Shown: one piece after another, positions 1 through 6,922 of the stretch | Position numbering within the stretch: position 1 is the stretch's first letter | Layout of the letters: each line of letters begins with the position of its first letter | NCBI GenBank assembly: GCA_002733105.1 | Contig: NVUI01000008.1 | Span: 1 to 36,148, forward strand | Reading direction: 5' to 3' | DNA: 36,148 bases | From: Methylophaga sp. | Lineage (GTDB): Bacteria > Pseudomonadota > Gammaproteobacteria > Nitrosococcales > Methylophagaceae | Made by a program: the position numbers and the translations under genes | Notes under the pieces: model-generated | Database searches by the model: none | Seen by the model: the letters and a program-made list of their open reading frames with translations, nothing else | What the model was told of the DNA's origin: nothing

Positions 1-429
1 TCGAGTAGTGTTATTAGAATTTAAAACAAGATTTCTTATAACATAGCCACCATCTTGATCAGCAGCGCCACCATCCATAAAAAGAAAACCTGCTTCGACA
101 CTTTGGGGAACAATATAAGGTCTATCCTTTGATTCATCGCCATAGTCAGCAATAGTACACAATGCGGATGCGCTACAATTTGGGTTGTAAACAGATTTGT
201 ATTTATCTGTTGTCGTGAAAACGCCACCTCGACAAAACAGAACACTATCACCTGCCGGCATAGCATTAAAAGTATTAATTGCTTTTACAAAACTGCGGAA
301 AGGTGTAGATTCTGAAAGCCCGTCATTACTGTCGTTGCCTGTGTCACATACGTAATAATTTTTGGCCTGTACAGTGTTAGCCATAACGAATAATAGTAAT
401 GCTGCTAAATAAGTAAGTGTTTTTTTCAT
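1..429 (-). CDS. Secreted right-handed beta-helix-type protein, 5' part only
   Basis: Only the first 143 codons are present; the reading frame is open to the left edge, so the C-terminus is missing. It starts MKKTLTYLAALLLFVMANT, with a signal peptide probably cut after VQA. The mature protein begins KNYYVCDTGNDSNDGLSEST, the opening typical of pectate-lyase-fold/parallel beta-helix proteins found in exopolysaccharide loci (family knowledge). Four cysteines in the first 90 residues suggest disulfides in the periplasm. It is the last visible gene of the EPS export series, 84 bp after the ATPase gene. Polysaccharide binding, cleavage or modification is an inference; no catalytic residues can be judged from this part. 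The ribosome site is weak (GGGA about 8 nt before the ATG). Confidence 0.8.
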   Translation of the reverse strand, partial: MKKTLTYLAALLLFVMANTVQAKNYYVCDTGNDSNDGLSESTPFRSFVKAINTFNAMPAGDSVLFCRGGVFTTTDKYKSVYNPNCSASALCTIADYGDESKDRPYIVPQSVEAGFLFMDGGAADQDGGYVIRNLVLNSNNTTR

Positions 430-435
430 GGTTGT

Positions 436-467
436 TGTCCCATAAGAAGATTTAGGTACGTGGGACA
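436..467. repeat. Inverted repeat just upstream of the beta-helix gene
   Basis: TGTCCCA (436-442) and TGGGACA (461-467) are perfect 7-bp inverted repeats with an 18-nt spacer, ending 7 nt before the start codon at 429. On the minus-strand transcript the second arm contains the only purine-rich ribosome-site candidate (GGGACA), so pairing could hide it. No T-tract follows, so it is not an obvious terminator. Function is unknown. Confidence 0.35.
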
Positions 468-513
468 CATGATACTAGAAAGGCGTGAAAGATCTGCGAC
501 CAACATCACAGAT

Positions 514-1404
514 TTAAATTAATTGGATATTATATTTTTCTAGCAGCCAGCCTTTAACACGTTTTACATCAGGATTTTGACTAGGTTTTGATTTAATAAT
601 GCGTGATGCTTTTCTCTCTCTTACCATGTCGAGTATAGTCTGTATATCAACAGTATCTTTATCATCTGCAAAAGCGTATACCAAAGCAAAATCACACAAA
701 TTGTTAATACGTCGAGGTATACCCTCACTGTAACAGAAGATAGCTGCACAAGCTTCATTACTAAAAATTTTTCGTTCCGCTCCGGCAACATCTAATCGAT
801 ATTCAATATATTTTTGAGTTTCAGAGTAACCGAGCGCTTTTAAATGATATTCAACACCAATCCGTTGGGCAAACTGCTCTAATTCTGGCCGATTAAGCTT
901 TTCAATTAATTCAGGCTGGCCGGTAAGAATGAGTTGTAAAAATATATTGGTATCTATATTTACATTGGAAAGTAATCGTAACTCTTCCAAAGCTTGGACT
1001 GTCAGATTTTGAGCTTCATCAACAATCATTACAACACGTTTGCCTTGCGCATGCTGTTCTATAACATAATCAATGTAGTCTCGATAACGCCCGGCATTAT
1101 CCGTCGCATCAGACTCTATATCTAAAGCATCTAATACCCAAACCATGAGTTCACCAAATGACTCGTGTGTATTATTAATAAGGCCAATAACACAGTCATC
1201 ACCCATTTTACTTAATAGTGTGCGAATTAAGGTTGTCTTTCCGGATCCTATTTCACCAGTAACGACCGTAAAGCCTGCATGGCTCATTAGTCCATATTCA
1301 AGCATTGTTAATGCTTTTTTATGATTTGGGCTTAAATAGAGGAAGGTGGGATCGGGAACCAAATTAAAGGGTTTATGATTTAAGCCAAAATGTTCAGTGT
1401 ACAT
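514..1404 (-). CDS. XrtA/PEP-CTERM-locus ATPase (ExeA/MshM-like AAA)
   Basis: The 296-aa protein opens MYTEHFGLNHKPFNLVPDP, the hallmark of the general-secretion ExeA/GspA-like ATPases and of the PEP-CTERM-locus ATPase subfamily. Walker A is GEIGSGKTT (residues 50-58) and Walker B is VVMIVDEAQ (about 124-132). The sensor-like stretch LTGQPEL and the C-terminal IPRRINNLCDFAL segment complete the AAA domain. The C-terminal 30 residues are basic and specific to this protein. It lacks the peptidoglycan-binding domain of ExeA, as usual for the EPS-locus form. It probably energises assembly or export at the inner membrane; the exact role in the family is not established. It starts 2 bp after the tyrosine kinase stop codon, so the two are co-transcribed and probably coupled. 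Confidence 0.92.
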   Translation of the reverse strand: MYTEHFGLNHKPFNLVPDPTFLYLSPNHKKALTMLEYGLMSHAGFTVVTGEIGSGKTTLIRTLLSKMGDDCVIGLINNTHESFGELMVWVLDALDIESDATDNAGRYRDYIDYVIEQHAQGKRVVMIVDEAQNLTVQALEELRLLSNVNIDTNIFLQLILTGQPELIEKLNRPELEQFAQRIGVEYHLKALGYSETQKYIEYRLDVAGAERKIFSNEACAAIFCYSEGIPRRINNLCDFALVYAFADDKDTVDIQTILDMVRERKASRIIKSKPSQNPDVKRVKGWLLEKYNIQLI

Positions 1405-1406
1405 AA

Positions 1407-2249
1407 TTAATAATTTTGATGTTTCGGTGCTCTTTCAGACTTATTTAGCACTGTGCCTAGGAGGTTAGTACCTTCCAGTAACTGTAATGATTTTACAATG
1501 CTGTCTTCAGAGTTATGACCATCTTCTATCACCATAAGTGTACAGTCAAAATACTTTGATGCCAGTAGTACATCATCTGTCTGTAGCAATGGTGGTACAT
1601 CAAAAATAAGTAATCGCGAATCATATTGAGACTTAATGTCTGATACCAAATTAGTCATTTTAGGGCCTGATAATAGTTCTGCAGAATCTTCAGCCCTACC
1701 CTTACCGGGGAGAATAACTAACCGCTCTATTCCAGGATTGACCAATACTTCTGGTAAAGAAAGATCTCGTTCCAAATAATCTTTTAATCCCAAATTAACA
1801 TTCAAACTAAAATAATCACTGATACTAGGATTGCGTAAATCCATGTCTACCAGTAATACCGTCTGATTTAATTCCATTGCAATGGCTACAGCGAGATTTG
1901 AAGCAATTAGAGATTTCCCTTCACCTGCTGTAGGTGATGTTATTGCAATAGTTTGCCAGTTATTTTCACGCATTTTTTTTAATATCTGCGTACGTAACAT
2001 CCTAAACACAGATGACTGTGGATTATTATACAAGCTTGCAACTATTCGTTTCTCTTCAAGTGCTTCTGGAGCAATATTAATCACTTTAGTTTGTGAATAA
2101 GTGATCCCTTCTACGGCTGATTGCTCTAACGGATCAGGACGGCGAGGAGAATCAATTTTATTTGCAAATTTGGCTTGCTTAGGCACTAAAACATTCTGCT
2201 GTGTATTTCTTTCTTTGGCCTTATCCAGTGCTTTTTGTATTCTATCCAT
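1407..2249 (-). CDS. EPS-locus tyrosine autokinase (CpsD/Wzc kinase-like)
   Basis: The 280-aa cytoplasmic BY-kinase regulates polysaccharide chain length through phosphorylation together with the Wzz-like partner encoded just upstream. Visible motifs are Walker A SPTAGEGKS (105-113), Walker A' VLLVDMDLRNP (131-141) and Walker B LLIFDVPP (213-220). The first 80 residues are a low-complexity basic linker, as in the PEP-CTERM-locus kinases. These kinases usually end in a tyrosine-rich tail that is autophosphorylated. Here the tail is short (SERAPKHQNY) and only the very last residue is Tyr, so regulation may rest on one site. Gene order chain-length protein, kinase, ATPase matches XrtA-type EPS loci. 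The start has ATG next to a 34-bp gap from the preceding stop. Confidence 0.93.
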   Translation of the reverse strand: MDRIQKALDKAKERNTQQNVLVPKQAKFANKIDSPRRPDPLEQSAVEGITYSQTKVINIAPEALEEKRIVASLYNNPQSSVFRMLRTQILKKMRENNWQTIAITSPTAGEGKSLIASNLAVAIAMELNQTVLLVDMDLRNPSISDYFSLNVNLGLKDYLERDLSLPEVLVNPGIERLVILPGKGRAEDSAELLSGPKMTNLVSDIKSQYDSRLLIFDVPPLLQTDDVLLASKYFDCTLMVIEDGHNSEDSIVKSLQLLEGTNLLGTVLNKSERAPKHQNY

Positions 2250-2283
2250 TTTTGATAAATCCCACGTCTATTTTGATCATCAA

Positions 2284-4080
2284 CTATACCTGACTTACTT
2301 TTCGCATAATTTTAAACCATAATACTTCTAGATCCATCACATAAAAATGAAAACCTGCGATTGCAGCTAAAAATAAGATAAAAACTAACATCAGCCATCT
2401 ATTTCTAACAATTTTTTGTTTTTTAATATCAAATGCAGTCAGGATGATAGGTATTACAACTAACGGAGTACGCCTTGTTACGCGAGTGATTTCATTATAG
2501 CCTCTCACTCCACCAAATATTATTTCAACAAGTAATGCTAAACCTAACCCAACAGCAATTGATACCATGAAGCCCATAATCATAACTTTTTGCCGATTCG
2601 GTTTTTCTGCTTTCGTTGGCGCTAGTGGGGGCTCAATCAAAGTAAAACTTTCACCCTTTTTTTCTGACTCAAGATTTTCGGCTAATTCAGCTTCAAGTTG
2701 TTTAGCCCTAAGATCTGTATATTTTGCTTTTGTGTTATCGTGATCACGGGTTAAATCATCGTATTCTCGCTTGACTTGATGTGTTTTAAAAACGCGATTT
2801 TCGTAATCAGCCAATTTAACTTTCACATCTCCTTGTCGTCCCCTAATGCGTACAATCTCACGTTCAGCAGAATCCATCCTACCTTTAATCTGTACATATA
2901 TCGGGTTTAGATCTCGTGTAGTATTATTTGTAGCTGCGGTACTTAATCTTGAGCTCGCTGGCGTTGCTGCAATTATTGTTTTTAACTCTGTTTCTAAATT
3001 AGCTATTTTATTTTTTAGTGCTTTAATATCCGGATGCCCTACTGAATATCGCTGTAGAAGTATCGTTAGTTGTGCTTTAGCATTTACAATTTCCTTTTCC
3101 TTTTCGAGCTGAGATCCTTTAGTAGAACTACTAATACCTGTCTCTTCTTCCAAAAATTTAAGCTGTCGTTTTAAACTAATCACATCCGGATGACTAGCAG
3201 AATATTTACCAACTAATGCGTTATATTGATTTTTCAATTCAATAAGCCGCTCCTCTGCTGAGGAGATGCTAGGCACTGAATTTCCTGTCAAAGATGATCT
3301 ATCAAGATAAGCTGGTATCGTGCTTAGCTGCAAACTCATTGTTGTTATCTGATCTTTTAACAATAAGATTGAATTTTGATTGGTCAGTAACTCTTCTTGC
3401 AGTCGTTCTACAGCTGATAAGTTATATTGTAAAAGCTCAGGTAGACTTTCACTATATTGATCTTTAAACTCTCCGATCGCCTTTTCTATTTGTTGTAGCT
3501 TAACTTGAAATTTATCACCTTCTGACTCCAAGAATTTTTTTGTTTGACTAGCCCTTTCAGTACGAATACGTACATTTTCATTCAGAAATGATGTCACTAA
3601 ATCATTAGTGACTTTTTGCGCGGTTTGAGGAGATCTATTTAAAAATGAGACCCTAAAAGCAATACTCGCTTTTTTACTCCATCCATTCCTATCTGTAACA
3701 GTAGCCTGAACCATATCTACAGCCACATTACCTCGAAACCTATCTACAAGAGCAGAAATAGGTGGATTTTTCTCACGCTGTTCGGCATAAAGATTGTGCT
3801 TTTTGATAAGCTCAATGATATTAGGAGTCGTCATCAAACGTTGTTTAATAACAGCTATACGCTGATCTGCATAACTAGTGACTGTAGATTTAATCAGATC
3901 ATTAGGAATTTCCTGTGACTCAATTAGAATCAAACCTTCAGATTTATATGTGGCAGGTAACCAATAGGCAAGTCCTACACTTAGGGCCATCAATATTAAT
4001 GCAGGGAATATAACCCAATACTTTCTACGGCGGATTATATCCAAATAATCGCCAAGGCCCTTACCTTCTTCTTCTTCCAT
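2284..4080 (-). CDS. Wzz/GumC-like chain-length determinant (PEP-CTERM EPS locus)
   Basis: The 598-aa polysaccharide co-polymerase belongs in the inner membrane with a large periplasmic coiled coil. Membrane segments are visible near residues 20-40, 499-523 and 562-582. A Wzz domain follows the first (Tyr/Leu-rich, 25-120). The Pro-rich PPLAPTKAEKPNR motif precedes the second, as in the family. The periplasmic part contains two similar heptad blocks, each with a Tyr-x4-His-Pro-Asp motif (KYSASHPDV near 292-300, RYSVGHPDI near 344-352), 52 residues apart. Typical relatives are nearer 500 aa with one such motif, so this looks like an internal duplication. It lies 34 bp upstream of its kinase partner. 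Confidence 0.93.
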   Translation of the reverse strand: MEEEEGKGLGDYLDIIRRRKYWVIFPALILMALSVGLAYWLPATYKSEGLILIESQEIPNDLIKSTVTSYADQRIAVIKQRLMTTPNIIELIKKHNLYAEQREKNPPISALVDRFRGNVAVDMVQATVTDRNGWSKKASIAFRVSFLNRSPQTAQKVTNDLVTSFLNENVRIRTERASQTKKFLESEGDKFQVKLQQIEKAIGEFKDQYSESLPELLQYNLSAVERLQEELLTNQNSILLLKDQITTMSLQLSTIPAYLDRSSLTGNSVPSISSAEERLIELKNQYNALVGKYSASHPDVISLKRQLKFLEEETGISSSTKGSQLEKEKEIVNAKAQLTILLQRYSVGHPDIKALKNKIANLETELKTIIAATPASSRLSTAATNNTTRDLNPIYVQIKGRMDSAEREIVRIRGRQGDVKVKLADYENRVFKTHQVKREYDDLTRDHDNTKAKYTDLRAKQLEAELAENLESEKKGESFTLIEPPLAPTKAEKPNRQKVMIMGFMVSIAVGLGLALLVEIIFGGVRGYNEITRVTRRTPLVVIPIILTAFDIKKQKIVRNRWLMLVFILFLAAIAGFHFYVMDLEVLWFKIMRKVSQV

Positions 4081-4110
4081 TTTATGCTCTTGAGTTACTT
4101 GTCTTATGTG

Positions 4111-5292
4111 CTAGCGAGAGAATCTAATTCCTTCCCAATTATATGATAATGTGAGAGATATCGCATTGCTGTCATTTGAACTTCCAGCTGAACTACCACC
4201 AGATCTTTTTTGCTTCCGATATGAATAAGCCATGATAAGATCTAGGTTTTCTTCAATACTCCACGTCAAGGCGGGTGAGAAATTAATGTTTTCTCGCTTT
4301 TCATCGGATGAATCATCTGAAGCATTGGTAGATTCTTGATAGCTAAAATCAGCACCCATCGTTAAGCGTTCAGATAAATTTCGCGACCAAGACATACTTA
4401 GTCTATCTTGTTCATTCACATCACCATCGCTTGAAGGGCTCAACACTCTAGCCAAATTTATTGTAAATGTATCAATTTCTCTAGTACGTGTCGCCGAGAA
4501 ATCTAATGTGGATCCTGAGCTTTGATCACTATTCGTTATTCCAGCCGTTTTTCGTTCACTATTCAATCTTCGTAAACCGATGCTGCCACTAATATCCCAC
4601 AGTTCCGATAATTCATATGTAAAAGATGTTGCTATACCATAGGTATCATCATCCGTTGACGAAATAGATGAATCAGCCTGATAATTTGATGCTGTTAGGT
4701 CTAGTCCTGCACTCAATCTTTCACTAAACTCACGTTGCCAGCCAGCTGATAATGACTTTGTTTCATTGTCAGAAAAGTCATCAGTTGAGTATTCTCTTTC
4801 CGAATAACCTGCAGTCAATGATAATGAATCACGCTCAGTTAGCTGATATCCGTATGAAGGATTAATTGACCGTGTTCTGACCGTTGATCGAGTTGTAAAG
4901 TCACCGGTATCTTCTACCGCATTATTTCTGGTCGTATCCTCTTTATAACTCATTGCCAATCCATACTGACTTCTTTCAGTATTGTATGAACTATTCAACT
5001 CAATAAATGGATTCTCAGTATCGTTGTCTGAAATTGCTATATATTTATCAATTTGATACCCAAGACTTAAACTCATTTCAGAATTTTCAAGGCCACGTGC
5101 AATTGTCAGGGTTGGTGTCACAGCATAATGCATACTTGATTCTTCGTCATTACTCAGAAAAGTATTGTCATCATATTCAGCTGATGGATTTAAATTCCCT
5201 GTCAATGACCATTCAGCGGCATGAGTTACTGGGGAAAAGTATATCAATGCCAAAGGCAGAACTTTTATTATTCTGATGTGATTAAGATTCAT
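4111..5292 (-). CDS. Outer-membrane beta-barrel protein of the EPS/PEP-CTERM operon
   Basis: A signal peptide (MNLNHIRIIKVLPLALIYF, cut near THA/AEW) is followed by about 365 residues of alternating polar and hydrophobic strands rich in Ser, Asp and Thr. Phrases such as SLTAGYSEREYS, DLTASNYQ and ISLTLSYNW recur, and the protein ends GIRFSR. This is the pattern of a transmembrane beta-barrel. It resembles the EpsL-like/PEP-CTERM-associated barrel proteins that sit beside the Wza-like gene in such loci. It probably helps move polymer across the outer membrane. I chose the ATG at 5292 because GGAAA lies 5 bp upstream. An in-frame ATG at 5310 would add six residues but has no ribosome site. Confidence 0.85.
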   Translation of the reverse strand: MNLNHIRIIKVLPLALIYFSPVTHAAEWSLTGNLNPSAEYDDNTFLSNDEESSMHYAVTPTLTIARGLENSEMSLSLGYQIDKYIAISDNDTENPFIELNSSYNTERSQYGLAMSYKEDTTRNNAVEDTGDFTTRSTVRTRSINPSYGYQLTERDSLSLTAGYSEREYSTDDFSDNETKSLSAGWQREFSERLSAGLDLTASNYQADSSISSTDDDTYGIATSFTYELSELWDISGSIGLRRLNSERKTAGITNSDQSSGSTLDFSATRTREIDTFTINLARVLSPSSDGDVNEQDRLSMSWSRNLSERLTMGADFSYQESTNASDDSSDEKRENINFSPALTWSIEENLDLIMAYSYRKQKRSGGSSAGSSNDSNAISLTLSYNWEGIRFSR

Positions 5293-5335
5293 AATTTTCC
5301 ACATATTCATGTACCATTTTTAGAGAATTAAAGCC

Positions 5336-5887
5336 TCATGGAATTAAGATAACATCGCCGCTTTTTAACATAATATTTGTTGCTAAATCTTTACCTTTTT
5401 TAATAGATCCATAACGTACATGAATGACCTGTCGTTTATCACCATTACGTCGTACAACTATGATATTGTTTTCTTCAGCATATGGTGACAAGCCACCAGC
5501 TAAGCTCAATGCTTGTATTGCATCTATAGGCTGAATCATAATAAATTGGCCAGGGGTTATCACCTTACCCAAAACATGGACAGTGTTACCATCAACACTT
5601 AGCACAGATACTGTAACAACTGGATCTGCTAAATATACTGATAATTGTTTTTTCAATGATGCTTGGACATCAGCAACTGTTCTGCCCTGTGCCAAAACCT
5701 CGCCCGCTAAAGGAAATGTAATGACGCCATCAGGTAAAACAATCACTTCTTTTTGTAATGATTCTTCATTCCAAACTGAAATTTCAAGGACATCACCCGC
5801 ATTTAACAAATAGCGATCCGCTGCCAAAGCGGTTCCTGAGGCTATAAATGCGAACCCCAAAATTATTGCTTTCACAAACATGTCCAT
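5336..5887 (-). CDS. Polysaccharide export protein, Wza/BexD-like
   Basis: The 183-aa protein has a cleavable signal peptide (MDMFVKAIILGFAFIASGT, cut near ALA) and no lipobox cysteine. The export domain follows: YLLNAGDVLEISVWNEE, then LPDGVITFPLAGEVLAQGRT, then one SLBB-like unit (VHVLGKVITPGQFIM, IDAIQALSLAGGLSPYA) and the closing KSGDVILIP. It matches the short export proteins of XrtA/PEP-CTERM loci and should form the periplasmic/outer-membrane conduit with the neighbouring barrel. The ATG at 5887 is preceded by AGGGGA with 6-nt spacing; the in-frame ATG at 5905 lies upstream of that ribosome site and is rejected. This is the first gene of the export operon; TATACT on the minus strand (5924-5929) is a possible -10. 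Confidence 0.93.
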   Translation of the reverse strand: MDMFVKAIILGFAFIASGTALAADRYLLNAGDVLEISVWNEESLQKEVIVLPDGVITFPLAGEVLAQGRTVADVQASLKKQLSVYLADPVVTVSVLSVDGNTVHVLGKVITPGQFIMIQPIDAIQALSLAGGLSPYAEENNIIVVRRNGDKRQVIHVRYGSIKKGKDLATNIMLKSGDVILIP

Positions 5888-5942
5888 CGTTTGTCCCCTA
5901 ATCATAATTTACTTGTGAAATGAAGTATAACATCTTATTTTT

Positions 5943-5972
5943 AAAAAAAAAAGGGAGCCTAAACTCCCTTTT
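5943..5972 (-). terminator. Intrinsic terminator after the sorting-signal gene
   Basis: AAAAGGGAG (5949-5957) and CTCCCTTTT (5964-5972) form a perfect 9-bp stem with a 6-nt loop. Read on the minus strand it runs into ten consecutive T residues (complement of 5943-5952), a textbook Rho-independent terminator for the gene ending at 6010. It separates that gene from the export operon starting at 5887, so the operon needs its own promoter or read-through. Confidence 0.9.
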
Positions 5973-6009
5973 CTTAAACTAGCAATATTGTTAACTCAAT
6001 TTGTTTCAA

Positions 6010-6516
6010 TTATGCTACCGATGTAACTCGACGGCGTAAACCGAATAAACCAAGTAGTGCTGGCACAAACAAAAATAACGCTGCAGGTACAGGCACTGCT
6101 GTCACTGTCATTGTCACACCCAAGTTACCTAATGATTCACCGATAATATCGAAGAAATAGATTTCAAGAGCCTCTAAATAGACGTATGTAGCAAATGCAC
6201 CTGAGACTGTTTCAAAAAACGGAACAAAACCACTAACTGTGCTATCAAACGCTAAATCAGCCCAAGCTAGCGTAGTTGAAGGGTTAAATGTCCACTCAAC
6301 TATTGCCCAAGTATTAACATCTGTTACCGCGCTATATAAAACTTCAAACTCGCCTTCAGTCGCGACAGCATTTGATACAACAGAAGATGTATCATTAAAA
6401 GCAGTTCCTAGAAACGCAGCCGAACCAAACACATCGTCATTTACAACGTTAATTGATGCTGCAGATGCGTTCACCGAAAACAATAAAGCTATTGCAAAAA
6501 GCATTACTTTTTTCAT
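6010..6516 (-). CDS. Secreted protein with VPxPA/PEP-CTERM-type sorting tail
   Basis: The 168-aa protein begins MKKVMLFAIALLFSVNASA, a clear signal peptide. It ends with a tripartite sorting tail: VPVPAA motif, hydrophobic helix LFLFVPALLGLFGL, and a basic cluster RRR near the C-terminus. That is the substrate signature for exosortase, here the VPLPA-like variant of PEP-CTERM. The central 110 residues are Thr/Ser/Val/Phe-rich, contain no cysteine and match no domain I recognise. It is probably anchored or released at the cell surface with the EPS. The exosortase itself is not in the window. ATG at 6516 is chosen because AAGGA lies 7 nt upstream; a GTG directly before it is less likely. A cyclic di-GMP riboswitch precedes it and a strong terminator follows. 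Confidence 0.9.
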   Translation of the reverse strand: MKKVMLFAIALLFSVNASAASINVVNDDVFGSAAFLGTAFNDTSSVVSNAVATEGEFEVLYSAVTDVNTWAIVEWTFNPSTTLAWADLAFDSTVSGFVPFFETVSGAFATYVYLEALEIYFFDIIGESLGNLGVTMTVTAVPVPAALFLFVPALLGLFGLRRRVTSVA

Positions 6517-6545
6517 CACAATTTCCTTTTAAAATTATTAAGTAA

Positions 6546-6630
6546 TGCAACCCAGCCATCTTTAAATCGATTGTCTGAAATAAAAGACCTGTGGCTTTCC
6601 GACCTTGCCTCACGACAAGTTTGGCTTTTT
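6546..6630 (-). promoter_or_regulatory. Cyclic di-GMP-I (GEMM-I) riboswitch
   Basis: On the minus strand, AAAAAGCCAAAC (6630-6619) opens the element. A hairpin follows: CTTGTC (6619-6614), GNRA tetraloop GTGA (6613-6610), GGCAAG (6609-6604). Next is the conserved core GGAAAGCCACAGG. A second stem pairs GTCTTT (6588-6583) with AAAGAT (6563-6558), and the element closes with GATGGCTGGGTTGC (6560-6547). Order, tetraloop and conserved words match the GEMM-I class. The core reads TCGGAAAG where the commonest form is ACGCAAAG. By my alignment the guanine equivalent to Vc2 G20 (GCCAAAC) and the cytosine equivalent to C92 (GTTGC) are kept. The element ends 30 nt before the ATG at 6516. No terminator lies in between, so control may be translational. 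Confidence 0.82.
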
Positions 6631-6664
6631 AACTAAGTTAGTCACCCATAAAACAGATGATGAC

Positions 6665-6692
6665 AATATATCTACTCTGAAACACCTCACAA
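6665..6692 (-). promoter_or_regulatory. Candidate sigma-70 promoter for the riboswitch transcript
   Basis: Minus-strand TTGTGA (6692-6687) and TATATT (6670-6665) are separated by 16 bp and would start transcription about 30 nt before the riboswitch. The rest of the gap up to 6922 is AT-rich. It shows only a short GCACA/TGTGC inverted repeat (6883-6901) after the glycosyl-phosphate transferase gene, with no T-tract. Confidence 0.35.
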
Positions 6693-6922
6693 GCAGATAG
6701 AATAAAAATACAGTTTCTCACTATTAAATCATATTGTACTTTGGTACTAATACACTAAATTTTGTGACATTTAACACATTTTCTCAGTACGGTGATATTT
6801 TGACACAAATTTGCTGAACTGAAACTGAACACCCAAAAGAATAAAAAATTTAATCTGGACGCAGAACATTATAATGCATAGAGCACATATTATCACTGTG
6901 CAAATTAAATAATTTAAAATTA

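Noticed and set aside
6800-6815. TTGACACAAATTTGCT, similar to a sigma-54 promoter, plus strand
   Set aside because: The spacing is one base short, the -24 GG is GA, and no plus-strand gene follows.
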